NCBI GenBank assembly: GCA_021815785.1
Contig: JAKAZS010000010.1
Span: 1 to 50,297, forward strand
Reading direction: 5' to 3'
Source of the DNA: a bacterium
GTDB taxonomy: Bacteria > Cyanobacteriota > Vampirovibrionia > Obscuribacterales > JAKAZS01
DNA: 50,297 nt
Shown here: piece after piece, positions 27,981-37,002 of the stretch
Position numbering within the stretch: position 1 is the stretch's first letter
How the letters are laid out: each line of letters begins with the position of its first letter
Program-made: the position numbers and the translations under genes
The notes under the pieces: generated by a model
The model's database searches: none
What the model was told of the DNA's origin: nothing
What the model saw: the letters and a program-made list of their open reading frames with translations, nothing else

Positions 27981-29570
27981 ATGCAAACCTTAGATAAGGT
28001 TAATACCATTGATATATCGGTAATTATGACTGTTCACAAAGAAGGACGACTTGTGCACAGATCAATTAACAGTTTTAAACGTGCCCTTAATTTTGCTCAG
28101 CCATTAAGATCTGAATTCATAATAATAATTGATAAACCTTCAATAGATACCAGGAATTATTTTCAATCCTATCCTGATAATGATATTCTTGAATACGTTG
28201 AATATGGTGATCTTGGACCATCAAGAAATCATGGCGTTAATTTAGCCATCGGTAAATATGTGGCTTTTGTTGATGCCGATGATTTAGTTTGTGAAAACTG
28301 GTTTAAAGCTGCTTACGATATGTTAGAAGCCAATCAAAGTCAAAAAATTATTTTGCATCCAGAATATTTACTTTTTTTTGGTGATATGTTTGATAGTAAT
28401 AATCAGGTAAGTATTCGAAAATTAATCGACTCAAGTCAGTCACAATATAGTGATTATAATTTAATTGAACATAATTTATGGTCGTCTTTGTGCTTTACGG
28501 ATAGATTATTAATGAAAGCGGTTCCCTATCGCAAAGCTAGATCTGGATTTGGTTTTGAAGATTGGGATTTTAATCTGGATAGTATCGTATATGGTGCCAG
28601 GCATAAAACTGTGGAAAAAACCGTTCATTTTACTAGGCTCAAAAAGACTGGATCACTTGATAGTGAAAAGCAGGGCAAGCATTCGACGCTTAGTCCTTCG
28701 GTTTTATTTGAACAACCGGTTAATTTTAAACCGGTTTTGAAAAATACTAATTATCAAGTAATCGTAGTTAAAAACTATTTTAAAAAATTAGGCCAGATGC
28801 TTAAATATAACTTAACCTGGCTATATAGAATCCTTATGGCCTTTAAGCTTGAATTAATTGAACCGATTCTTCAAAAACTTAGACCTGGATATGATAATAC
28901 TATTCCAGATTGGCTGTTTGAAGAATGGTATCAAATACATAATCTGGAACCACAATTATATCCTTATGACGCTAGTATCATGTTTAACCAATTAAGTGAC
29001 AGTAAGATAATTGATGAATATTTTATTTTTAAGCAAAAATACAAGCTTAATGAGTCAGTTACAGTATTGACTGAGTTTAAGCATATAAATCATTGTTTTA
29101 AGTATATCGCAAAATTATCAACTAAGGTTAATGTTATTATTACCGATTTTAATCAAAATCTAGATATTTATAATAATCAGGAATATCAGCGCTTATTAAA
29201 TACTGATTTTAATGCTAAAAATATTAATTTGATTTTTTTAGGTAATATGTTTTACTATCTTGATGAAAATTGCTTAGAAAAGCTGCTACTACGGTTATTA
29301 TTACAAATGCCACCAGGATTAATTGTTAATTTTAATTCTAAACTTGCCTATAAATTATTTGTTAAATATACTCTGGCTTTAGCGCAACAGAGTAATTTGA
29401 AAATTGCTTTAATTGATTGTTACACTGATAGTGATGAGATTAGTAATTTTAGTAATTGCTTGAATCAAATTGATGAGTTTATCTGTTTGAATATGAATTC
29501 GCTAACTTTCATTTGTAAGACATTTGGTTTAAATGCCAAGCAAATTGAATTGGTTGAGTGTTATGACTAA
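27981..29570 (+). CDS. GT2 glycosyltransferase with remnant GT4-like C-terminal half (array copy 1)
   Basis: A 529-residue protein. Residues 1-230 form a GT2 domain: ISVIMTVHKEGRLVHRS, the conserved GDLGPSRNHGV, the metal-binding FVDADD near 97 and the catalytic-type GFGFEDWDF near 195. Residues from about 360 to the end match the N-terminal half of the GT4 part of the third array member (shared LLLRLLLQ.PP, NFNSKLAYKLFVK and the FGL ending segment), but the GT4 C-terminal catalytic half is absent and the gene stops there. It is the first of three tandem paralogues and overlaps the next start. GT2 activity is likely; the C-terminal half may be regulatory, structural or decaying. Confidence 0.85.
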   Translation: MQTLDKVNTIDISVIMTVHKEGRLVHRSINSFKRALNFAQPLRSEFIIIIDKPSIDTRNYFQSYPDNDILEYVEYGDLGPSRNHGVNLAIGKYVAFVDADDLVCENWFKAAYDMLEANQSQKIILHPEYLLFFGDMFDSNNQVSIRKLIDSSQSQYSDYNLIEHNLWSSLCFTDRLLMKAVPYRKARSGFGFEDWDFNLDSIVYGARHKTVEKTVHFTRLKKTGSLDSEKQGKHSTLSPSVLFEQPVNFKPVLKNTNYQVIVVKNYFKKLGQMLKYNLTWLYRILMAFKLELIEPILQKLRPGYDNTIPDWLFEEWYQIHNLEPQLYPYDASIMFNQLSDSKIIDEYFIFKQKYKLNESVTVLTEFKHINHCFKYIAKLSTKVNVIITDFNQNLDIYNNQEYQRLLNTDFNAKNINLIFLGNMFYYLDENCLEKLLLRLLLQMPPGLIVNFNSKLAYKLFVKYTLALAQQSNLKIALIDCYTDSDEISNFSNCLNQIDEFICLNMNSLTFICKTFGLNAKQIELVECYD

Positions 29571-31212
29571 AATCAATTTCGATCTTAGTTTAATAATGAC
29601 TTTTCATCATGAGGGGCGTTTAGCCTATCGATCATTGCGCAATGCATTTCACTGTATCCAGGTAGCTTATGATCAAAATATTAATGTTGAACTTATTGGT
29701 GTTATGGATAAAATAAATAATAATACCAGAGAAATTGTTGAAAATTTAAGCCATAATTTTAATGCTTTATATGATGTTGATTTTGGCGATTTGGGTCCGT
29801 CACGTAATTTTGCGGTAAATAATGCGAATGGTACGTATATTGCATATCTGGATGCTGATGATTTCTTCGGTGAAGATTGGCTGGTTAAGGCCTATAAGAC
29901 TGCTCGGCAACATGTTCAAGAAAAAAAATATTATTTGTATCACCCCCATTACATGTTTTGCTTTAATGATCGAAATTCTCATGACTATAGCTTACGGCGT
30001 ATGTATGACTATAAAAATATTCAATATAGTGATATCTATTTATTAGAGCATTGTCTTTGGCCCTCACTATGCTTTGGTCTTAAGGAAATTTTTCTTAACA
30101 CACCTTATCGTCAAAGTACCGCGGGTTTTGGATATGAAGACTGGGATTTTAACTGTGATGTGTTAAGTAATGGCTATCCTCACTATGTGGTAGCTAATAC
30201 GGCTCATTTCGTAAGGTTAAAAACAAGTAACTCATTATCAATTGAAAAACGATCTTTAAATAAATCACTTAGTCCTAGTAAATTATTTAGTTTAGAGTAT
30301 ATTGATAATCATATTAAGCCGGGCTTATTAAAAAAAAATATCCGTGTTATTAACTCAAATACAGATTCTGTCTCTATTGTTGATTCTCAGGACGATCAGT
30401 TTGTTTTTTACCAATGTTCTTTAATGGATAAAATTATTGGTCATCTTTATACTTGGCTAAAGCAGCATAATCAATTCCTGTTTATCTTAATTAATGCCTT
30501 TGTCACTAATTTTTTTGATCTTAGCATTGACGGGCATGGTATTCAGAATCAAGCTACAATTTATGTGCCGCGATGGTTAATTAATGAATGCTCAAAAATA
30601 CATTTATTTGAACCAATGATTTATAATGACTTTAATCAGATGATCAAAAATAATTATATTCCGAAGCCTTTTATTGCTCGAAGTTATCTTAAATTATTGC
30701 CAAGGCTAAAAGGTGTTCAAAATCTCTATTTTCTGACGGCAAAAAAGCTTGAATTAGTAAAAGATAACCTTGGTTTTTTCAGTAAACTAGAGTCAACATC
30801 AACTGCTATTGTATTAGTTGATGGTCAATTAGATTTGAATTTATCGAATCTAATTTATTTTTCGCAGTTTACTCAGTTTTTTTATCCAAGTGATAAGGAA
30901 ACTCTTCTGCTCAGGATATTGCTCGAACTTAAGCCCAGGAATATCGTTAATTTTGGTTGCGCAGTCGTAACTCAGTTGTTGTTAAAATATGCTGAATCAT
31001 TAAATAACTGTTCAAAACTGCATAGCGTATTATTTAACCTTACCGATTTAACTGATTTGGATTTAAAGGTTCTTGATAACTGTCTTGTACAAAATCATGA
31101 TAAAATAAATTTTTATAGCCCCAATGAAACTGTTCAAGGTCAAATTTTAAGCTGTTTTGCCTTAAAAACAAAAATGGTGAAAGGATTATTTGAAGCTCAA
31201 ATTTATGAATAA
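29563..31212 (+). CDS. GT2 glycosyltransferase with remnant GT4-like C-terminal half (array copy 2)
   Basis: The second paralogue of the array, 549 residues. The GT2 part shows DLSLIMTFHHEGRLAYRS, GDLGPSRNFAV, YLDADDFF and GFGYEDWDF. The C-terminal half again matches only the first half of a GT4 domain and is more diverged than in copy 1: LLLRILLELKPRNIVNFG keeps the pattern while other segments are lost. ATG 29563 overlaps the stop of copy 1 (ATGACTAA), so translation is probably coupled; an in-frame ATG at 29533 lies deeper inside copy 1 and is less likely. WLINECSKIHLFEP in the middle corresponds to WLFEEWYQIHNLEP of copy 1. Confidence 0.84.
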   Translation: MTKINFDLSLIMTFHHEGRLAYRSLRNAFHCIQVAYDQNINVELIGVMDKINNNTREIVENLSHNFNALYDVDFGDLGPSRNFAVNNANGTYIAYLDADDFFGEDWLVKAYKTARQHVQEKKYYLYHPHYMFCFNDRNSHDYSLRRMYDYKNIQYSDIYLLEHCLWPSLCFGLKEIFLNTPYRQSTAGFGYEDWDFNCDVLSNGYPHYVVANTAHFVRLKTSNSLSIEKRSLNKSLSPSKLFSLEYIDNHIKPGLLKKNIRVINSNTDSVSIVDSQDDQFVFYQCSLMDKIIGHLYTWLKQHNQFLFILINAFVTNFFDLSIDGHGIQNQATIYVPRWLINECSKIHLFEPMIYNDFNQMIKNNYIPKPFIARSYLKLLPRLKGVQNLYFLTAKKLELVKDNLGFFSKLESTSTAIVLVDGQLDLNLSNLIYFSQFTQFFYPSDKETLLLRILLELKPRNIVNFGCAVVTQLLLKYAESLNNCSKLHSVLFNLTDLTDLDLKVLDNCLVQNHDKINFYSPNETVQGQILSCFALKTKMVKGLFEAQIYE

Positions 31213-33463
31213 CTTTGTTATATCGCTAGTTATAACGGCTCATAATGAAGGGCTACTGACCCATCGTACGGTTAATAGTGCTATTTCAGCTATTGCTTAT
31301 GCTAAGCTTAATAATGTTGAAGTTGAATTAATGGCAGTTTTGGATAATCCCAGTAGTGCTACTAAAGCTTATTTTAATGATAATCAGGATTTGTTTAATT
31401 GTGTTTACGAAGTTGATTTTAAAGATACCGGTCCAGCACGAAATTATGCCGTGAAAAAAGCTTTAGGAGAATATATTGCTTTCCTCGATGCTGATGATTT
31501 AATTAGTCAAAACTGGTTATTGGATAGTTATAAATTTATTACCCAATCTCAAAATGCCAATTCCATACTTCATCCTAATTATTTATTGTTTTTTGGAATG
31601 GTTGAAGATACTGGACCGATTTTTAAATTACAAGAAGTTATTGATTGTAATCATAAAGAATATAATAGTTTAAATTTAATTGAACATAATTATTGGTCAG
31701 CTCTGTGCTTTACCAGTAAAAAAAATCTTTTGACCCATCCTTACAAGACAATGACGCCTGGATTTGGTTATGAAGACTGGGAATTTAATATTGACACAGT
31801 GGCTGCTGGAATTAAGCATCATATTGTGCCTGGTACTATTCATTTTATCCGCCAGAAAAGTGGTGGTTCAAGGAGTCAGGCAAGCTCAATAATGTTTACA
31901 ACTATTTTACCTAATTGTTTATTTGAATTACCCAATATCGGTCAAGGTAATGGAATCAAGTATAATGCTGTAGAACCGGTTAATCAGGAAAGTTTAAATA
32001 AATTTAATCCAACTTTTGCTTTAAGAAAGATTTATCGTGCCCTTAAACCTTATTTGCAAGTTCTTAAAAAGAAAAATATCAGATTGTATCGCTTCTTAGC
32101 AACAGTAGCTGCCGAAGCCATTATACCAGCGGTAAAATCACTTTTATCTAAACATAAAGCTAAGCCAATTGAGCCTTGGATTCTTGCCCAATGGAATAGT
32201 ATCAGTGAATTTGAACCTAATTTAAGGCATGATTTTAAAAATCATAGGGCTATCCGCACAGATTGGATTAAACCATCAGTTATAGCTAAATATTATCCTT
32301 CCTTATTGGCTGATTATGGTAATGAAATTAGTCATGTTTTCCTTTTGCCATGGCTAAATCCCGGTGGAGCTGACTTAGTCGCCATAAACTATATAAATTG
32401 TTTAGTTGAGCAAAATTATTCACCAGTAGTAATTTTAACTAATAACACTGAATCAACTTGGTTGGGTAAGTTACCAGAATCAGTAAAAGTCATTGAATTT
32501 GGAAAATTATATGGACATTTGAATTTTGAAGAACAACGCAACCTTTTGTTAAGAGTATTATTGCAACGGCCGCCACAAAGCATTCATAATATTAATTCTT
32601 ATTTAGGTTATGAATTATTTGTTAAAAACGGTCAAGCGCTTTATCAGTATGCAAATTTATTCGTCAGTTTATTTGCCCCGGAAATTTTACCAAATGGCCG
32701 TATGAGTGGTTATGCTATTGAATATTTACCAGACTGTTTTGATTATTTGACCGGAATTTTTACGGATAATAAAACCGTAATTGAAATGCTTACGCAAATA
32801 TATGGCTATGAAGTTGAGAAATTTATCTTGCATTATCAGCCGGTTAACAAAAATATTGATTTTAAATTGGCTAATCAAAAATGGCAAGTTAAGTCCTCGT
32901 CAAAATTAAACATTCTCTGGGCCTCTAGGCTGGACTTTGAGAAACGCGTTGATGTTTTGTTAAATATTGTGAAAAACTGTGGAAATGATAATTATGTATT
33001 TCATGTTTGGGGTAAATCGGTTTTAAATGAAGATTTGGCTATTCAAGAACTGTTAGAGCAAAGTAATGTTATTTATTATGGTGGCTTTAATAGTTTTGCT
33101 CAAATACCGGTACAAAATTATGACGTGTTTTTGTATACGTCTAATTGGGATGGGTTACCAAATATATTACTTGAAGTCATTGCTAGTGGCTTGCCTTGTA
33201 TTGCACCAAATGTGGGTGGTATTAAGGAATTAATTATAAATAACCAAACTGGTTTTCTCGTTGAAAATGCTAACGATTATAATGGTTATCTAAAATGCTT
33301 AAAGTTAATTACGGAAAACCCGGAATTAGTTAATCAGGTAATTATTAATGCCATAGGGCTTGTAAGCGATCGGCATAATTATGAAAACTTTATCCACAAA
33401 TTGTATGAGACCAAGAATTATTTTTGTAAACAAGAAAGAGTTTGTCAATCTGTCCAAGATTAA
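31205..33463 (+). CDS. Bifunctional GT2-GT4 glycosyltransferase (array copy 3)
   Basis: The third and complete member, 752 residues. It has an N-terminal GT2 domain (VISLVITAHNEGLLTHRT, DTGPARNYAV, FLDADDLI, GFGYEDWEF) and a complete C-terminal GT4 (GT-B) domain from about residue 375: LPWLNPGGADLVA as the acceptor half, LNILWASRLDFEKRVD near 568 opening the donor half, and the nucleotide-sugar loop NWDGLPNILLEVIASGLP near 646-663. Two sugars could thus be added by one chain. ATG 31205 overlaps the stop of copy 2 (ATGAATAA). It ends the array; the following 227 bases hold no gene. Confidence 0.87.
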   Translation: MNNFVISLVITAHNEGLLTHRTVNSAISAIAYAKLNNVEVELMAVLDNPSSATKAYFNDNQDLFNCVYEVDFKDTGPARNYAVKKALGEYIAFLDADDLISQNWLLDSYKFITQSQNANSILHPNYLLFFGMVEDTGPIFKLQEVIDCNHKEYNSLNLIEHNYWSALCFTSKKNLLTHPYKTMTPGFGYEDWEFNIDTVAAGIKHHIVPGTIHFIRQKSGGSRSQASSIMFTTILPNCLFELPNIGQGNGIKYNAVEPVNQESLNKFNPTFALRKIYRALKPYLQVLKKKNIRLYRFLATVAAEAIIPAVKSLLSKHKAKPIEPWILAQWNSISEFEPNLRHDFKNHRAIRTDWIKPSVIAKYYPSLLADYGNEISHVFLLPWLNPGGADLVAINYINCLVEQNYSPVVILTNNTESTWLGKLPESVKVIEFGKLYGHLNFEEQRNLLLRVLLQRPPQSIHNINSYLGYELFVKNGQALYQYANLFVSLFAPEILPNGRMSGYAIEYLPDCFDYLTGIFTDNKTVIEMLTQIYGYEVEKFILHYQPVNKNIDFKLANQKWQVKSSSKLNILWASRLDFEKRVDVLLNIVKNCGNDNYVFHVWGKSVLNEDLAIQELLEQSNVIYYGGFNSFAQIPVQNYDVFLYTSNWDGLPNILLEVIASGLPCIAPNVGGIKELIINNQTGFLVENANDYNGYLKCLKLITENPELVNQVIINAIGLVSDRHNYENFIHKLYETKNYFCKQERVCQSVQD

Positions 33464-33690
33464 AATTTTTCAGACATAGTTTTATTTTCGCTACTTCCCG
33501 ATTTAGAGCTTAGACTTATTCGGTTTCTTCATGATTTAGCATGTCATTCTAGTCTTGAATTTTGTTAAATGTTATTAATTTTATAGTTGTAAAGTAAGTT
33601 CAATCATAAAAAATTAATTTTGATTTTAGCTAAGGTTTAGAATTTAATCTAGCTGGGTATTAATTAAGTAGTAACAGTTAGAGGTTGATT

Positions 33691-34374
33691 ATGCATAAAG
33701 AATATTTACAGGCCGGAAATCCAGATACAGCTTTGCCAGATTTACAACTTTTAGCTAAACATAGTAATTCCAGGGTTAGGCGTAGAGTGGCCGAAAATCC
33801 CAATGCAGATTTAACAATTTTAGAAAGTCTTAGTCAGGATTCAGATCCAGAAGTTAGAATTGCGGTCGCGCGTAATCAGAATAGGAGCAGTAATGTCTTA
33901 GAAAATCTTTCCAATGATGAATCGGTGGCAGTTAGATTTGGCTTAGCTTCAGCTCATGACTTGCCCATTAAAATTCTTGAAAAACTAGCTAAAGATGACC
34001 ATCCGTATATTAGTAGTAGGGCAGAACGTACTTTAGAAGGTCTGTTTTTAGAAGAAGCTTTAAAAGAAATTAGTTTTGTCCATCAGCCCCAGGAAGAAGC
34101 TAAACTTGGGGATGTATTAGTTCGAGCTGAAATTTTAACTAAAGAGCAAATAAATCAGTATCTTGAGACGGCTAAGGCCAATGGTTTACCTTTAGGTAGA
34201 ACATTGGTACAGTCACGAGCTTTGCCGCGTGGGGTTATTGTTATGGCATTGCAGGCTCAGTTACAGGTACGCAAGAAAATCAAGTCATTGGAAAATGCTA
34301 TTGATGAATTACGCCAAAAAATTAAAACCAGCCAAATTATGAATTCAACTGGTTTTATGGTTTCGAAGGTCTAG
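33691..34374 (+). CDS. LRV/HEAT-like repeat protein with GspE/MshE N-domain-like C-terminus
   Basis: I recognise parts but not a named protein. Residues about 10-115 hold short helical repeats of the leucine-rich-variant or HEAT type, with RRRVAENPNADLTILESLS and VRIAVARNQN as repeat units of about 24 residues. Residues about 130-195 contain two LGxxLV-type motifs (KLGDVLVRAEIL and PLGRTLVQSRAL, each followed by a helix ending AK or AQ), the pattern of the N-terminal domain of type II secretion and pilus ATPases. A final helix (about 197-215) looks coiled-coil. GAGG at 33681-33684 selects ATG 33691 over an in-frame TTG at 33685. It is a single gene, convergent with citrate synthase. Confidence 0.78.
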   Translation: MHKEYLQAGNPDTALPDLQLLAKHSNSRVRRRVAENPNADLTILESLSQDSDPEVRIAVARNQNRSSNVLENLSNDESVAVRFGLASAHDLPIKILEKLAKDDHPYISSRAERTLEGLFLEEALKEISFVHQPQEEAKLGDVLVRAEILTKEQINQYLETAKANGLPLGRTLVQSRALPRGVIVMALQAQLQVRKKIKSLENAIDELRQKIKTSQIMNSTGFMVSKV

Positions 34375-34406
34375 ATTTTTGGTTGTTTTTTAATTTACGA
34401 TAATTT

Positions 34407-34446
34407 TTGGCAAATTCAACTTTGATTTTGAAACCGAATTTGGCAA
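34407..34446. terminator. Hairpin between convergent genes
   Basis: TTGGCAAATTC (34407-34417) and GAATTTGGCAA (34436-34446) form an 11-bp stem with one mismatch and an 18-base loop between the repeat-protein gene (+) and citrate synthase (-). T-rich stretches lie upstream. A bidirectional terminator is plausible. Confidence 0.45.
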
Positions 34447-34450
34447 TATA

Positions 34451-35566
34451 TTAGCGATTGTCAATGGTTGTATATTTAAGATTTTTGGGGCCAGTATATT
34501 CAGCTCTTGGCCTAATTAACCGATTGTTGGCATATTGTTCCAGAATATGGGCACTCCATCCGGAAATTCGGCTCATAGCAAAAATAGGGGTATATAAGTC
34601 TATCGGAATACCGAGCATGTAATAAACAGATGCTGAGTAGAAGTCGACATTAGGATAAAGTCCTTTTTCCTTTAAAACATCTTCTTCAATGGCTCGCGAC
34701 ATTTCATACCATTTTGATTGGCCTAATTTGATACCTAAATCCTTCGACATTTGTCTCAAATGATGAGCTCTTGGATCTTCAGTTTTATATACCCGATGTC
34801 CAAAACCCATGATTTTTTTATGATTGGCAAACAGATCTTTAATGAAGGCATCAACTTTACTGATATCACCAATTTCAATTAATGTTTTAATGACTTCTTG
34901 GTTCGCTCCACCATGAAGTGGTCCTTTTAAAGTTCCAATAGCTGCGACAACGCTAGAATATAAATCAGTAAGGGTTGCTGAAGCCACGCGGGCTGCAAAA
35001 GTTGAAGCATTAAGTTCATGATCCGCGTGTAAGATTAATGCGATGTCTAAGCTTTTAGTACTTAAGTCATCAGGGTTAACACCGTTTAACATATAGAGGA
35101 AATTAGCGGCCATACTGCCATCTTCTTTAGGTGGTAAAAGTGGTTTGTTATTGCGAATACAATTAAAATAGGCAATAATCGTTGGGATTTGAGCTGTTAC
35201 CCGGATTGCCTTATTGATGTTGGCTTCGCGGTCGCTATTTTGAGCTTCAGCATCATAAAGTGCTAAAACCGACACACAAGTTCTCAACATATCCATAGGA
35301 TTAGCATCCTTAGGACATGACTTCATAAAATTAATAACATGTTCATTTAAGCTGCGATGTTTTTGTAAAGCTTTACAAAAAGTTGCATATTCTGATTTGT
35401 TAGGTAATTTACCAAACCATAACAGATAAATTACTTCTTCAAAATTAGAATTTTGAGCTAAGTCATGAATATTATAGCCTTGATAAACTAATATACCATC
35501 TTTGCCATTAACATCACAAATTGACGAAGTACCGGCAACGACATCTTCTAATCCTGCTTTAATCAT
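34451..35566 (-). CDS. gltA: Citrate synthase (short form)
   Basis: Citrate synthase condenses acetyl-CoA and oxaloacetate at the entry of the TCA cycle. The 371-residue protein is the short dimeric form seen in many bacteria and archaea. The catalytic triad is visible: His218 in GPLHGGANQ, His257 in GFGHRVYK and Asp308 in YPNVDFYSA. The N-terminus GTSSICDVNGKDGILVYQGYNI is typical. A 2-methylcitrate synthase activity cannot be excluded from sequence. An AGGAG site precedes the ATG. It is monocistronic, facing the 700-base gap before the small heat-shock gene. Confidence 0.95.
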   Translation of the reverse strand: MIKAGLEDVVAGTSSICDVNGKDGILVYQGYNIHDLAQNSNFEEVIYLLWFGKLPNKSEYATFCKALQKHRSLNEHVINFMKSCPKDANPMDMLRTCVSVLALYDAEAQNSDREANINKAIRVTAQIPTIIAYFNCIRNNKPLLPPKEDGSMAANFLYMLNGVNPDDLSTKSLDIALILHADHELNASTFAARVASATLTDLYSSVVAAIGTLKGPLHGGANQEVIKTLIEIGDISKVDAFIKDLFANHKKIMGFGHRVYKTEDPRAHHLRQMSKDLGIKLGQSKWYEMSRAIEEDVLKEKGLYPNVDFYSASVYYMLGIPIDLYTPIFAMSRISGWSAHILEQYANNRLIRPRAEYTGPKNLKYTTIDNR

Positions 35567-35808
35567 AAACTCTCCTGTTTGAATATTTAAATATTAATTC
35601 AAATATATACAATATTTTTTGTGATAATTGGAAAATTCTAATAATTTTATAATTCCTTTTTTTATATTTTTCCTTTGTGGATAATAATTTACCCTTAAAG
35701 GTTCGTTCGGATTGCGTTTAAAGACTAAGATGTCTAATTAAAGCTTTGTTAAGATGGCTGAAACAAAGCTTTAAAAAAATTAGTGGTCTAATGTTCCATA
35801 TAGATTTA

Positions 35809-36021
35809 TTAATCTTCTATATCTTTAAATTGATAAAGAATTTCGAACTGTCTAAAATCCTCTTTTATAACAATTTTTATTAAAGTGTTAGCTTGAGGTC
35901 CATCAATGGAATTGTTGACAATGTTTAGTCCAGATTCTTTAATTAGACCATTTTTAATTTTGGTCTTGATGATTAAATTAAAACGTATTAATTTTTGCTT
36001 TATGTTTTTTAAATAATTTCT
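35809..36021 (-). pseudogene. Open frame of 70 codons without a usable start
   Basis: On the minus strand a frame runs 70 sense codons from a TAA at 36022-36024 to a TAA at 35809-35811 with no ATG, GTG or TTG. The translation ends FEILYQFKDIED and its middle part (NIVNNSIDGPQANTLI) looks protein-like rather than random AT-rich text. It may be a degenerate gene, a gene using a rare start, or chance. No family is recognised. Confidence 0.2.
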
Positions 36022-36112
36022 TTATTTATGAAATACATTTAAACGATTTTGAGGGATTCGATTAAAAAAATATAAATTTACCGGTTAGATTTTATGATTA
36101 TTCCTTGAATTA

Positions 36113-36135
36113 TTAGCACTCTTTCAGGTTGCTAA
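36113..36135 (+). promoter_or_regulatory. CIRCE-like inverted repeat upstream of the small heat-shock gene
   Basis: TTAGCACTC (36113-36121) equals the left half of the consensus HrcA operator CIRCE. The right half is imperfect: GGTTGCTAA (36127-36135) matches GAGTGCTAA at seven of nine positions, with a spacer of 5 instead of 9 bases. It lies about 130 bases before the hsp20 start. Heat-shock control through an HrcA-type repressor is possible. Confidence 0.35.
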
Positions 36136-36266
36136 GTGTAAAGAGGAAATTATCTTGAATAATTTTAAATTTAAAAAGTTTTAGTTGTAACATTAAGTCA
36201 ACGAGAGGAAACCCTTAAACAAACTATTAAACAATTATAAAAACAGTTTAAAAGGAGAAAAATAAA

Positions 36267-36833
36267 ATGTTTTACAATAAAAATTTCAAACTTCCCTATG
36301 GCTATACTTTAGATATGGGCTTAAATAACTTTGGTGTAAATAACTTAGGTTATAACAATTTAAATAAATTTGGTTGGAACACAACCAGTTCATGGGGCAA
36401 TACAGCTTGTGCTACTTCACATTTGACCACACCAATGGCTGACATATTAGAAATGGATGATCAATTTTTATTAGAAATTGCTCTTCCTGGCGTAGTATTA
36501 GATGATGTTGAATTAAAAGTTGAAGGCGACTATCTAACCGTAATCGCTAAAAGAACACCAGCTATGTTTGAAGAAAGAGCAATGTTTTTACGTAAAGAAA
36601 TGCCATCCGGCTATTTAGTACGTGAATTTGAATTTGACACTGAAATCATTGCTGAACAAATTGAAGCAAGATTTGATCGTGGAATTCTTTACATTAGCGT
36701 TCCTAAATTAGAAATTGCCCACCGCATTCCTGTTTCAGCTGGAACAATTGAATCACATCTTCCAACTGTTAAAACCAGAATCAATAAAACCAATGAAGTA
36801 ATGCGTCAAGGTAAAGAAATTGCTATAAAGTAA
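36267..36833 (+). CDS. Small heat-shock protein, Hsp20/alpha-crystallin family
   Basis: ATP-independent holdase that binds unfolding proteins as a large oligomer. Of 188 residues, about 55-160 form the alpha-crystallin domain: DQFLLEIALPGVVLDDVELKVEGD, YLTVIAKR, and RFDRGILYISVPK with the A/GxLxxxxPK-like signature. The IPV in HRIPVSAG serves as the C-terminal I-x-I anchor. The N-terminal arm is unusual, rich in Asn, Gly, Leu and Tyr (repeated NNLG/NNF-type units, residues 1-45). AAGGAG precedes the ATG. It is monocistronic, with a CIRCE-like site upstream and a strong terminator downstream. Confidence 0.93.
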   Translation: MFYNKNFKLPYGYTLDMGLNNFGVNNLGYNNLNKFGWNTTSSWGNTACATSHLTTPMADILEMDDQFLLEIALPGVVLDDVELKVEGDYLTVIAKRTPAMFEERAMFLRKEMPSGYLVREFEFDTEIIAEQIEARFDRGILYISVPKLEIAHRIPVSAGTIESHLPTVKTRINKTNEVMRQGKEIAIK

Positions 36834-36862
36834 TTTCTTTAATTGACTAAATATTCATTTAT

Positions 36863-36891
36863 AATAAGGGTCAGTCTAACTGACCCTTATT
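36863..36891 (+). terminator. Intrinsic terminator after hsp20
   Basis: A perfect 13-bp stem (36863-36875 with 36879-36891) containing AAGGGTCAGT/ACTGACCCTT closes on a 3-base loop and ends in TTATTTAT. It lies 30 bases after the hsp20 stop codon, the clearest terminator in the window. Confidence 0.85.
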
Positions 36892-37002
36892 TATGATATA
36901 GTAAAATTATTAGATAAATTTTTGTAGACTTCAGTTCGTTGTTCGTATTTAGCTTGAATTATTTTAGGAATATTTTAAAGTTAGATTCAATTAAGGGTAA
37001 TT

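Larger units (their letters stand above)
35567..36266. other. Long AT-rich intergenic region
   Basis: This is the longest gap of the window (700 bases), between the divergent citrate synthase and small heat-shock genes. It holds their promoters, a possible coding relic at 35809-36021 on the minus strand, and a CIRCE-like half site at 36113. No RNA gene or long hairpin was recognised. Confidence 0.6.

Noticed and set aside
29533-29562. Upstream ATG for array copy 2
   Set aside because: The overlap with copy 1 would be 38 bases, and the conserved N-terminus of the three paralogues begins at about ATG 29563, which forms the usual overlapping stop/start.
24408-33463. Natural-product biosynthetic gene cluster
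   Set aside because: A P450, an epimerase and glycosyltransferases are present, but there is no synthase, terpene cyclase or peptide synthetase core; a glycan or glycolipid role is simpler.
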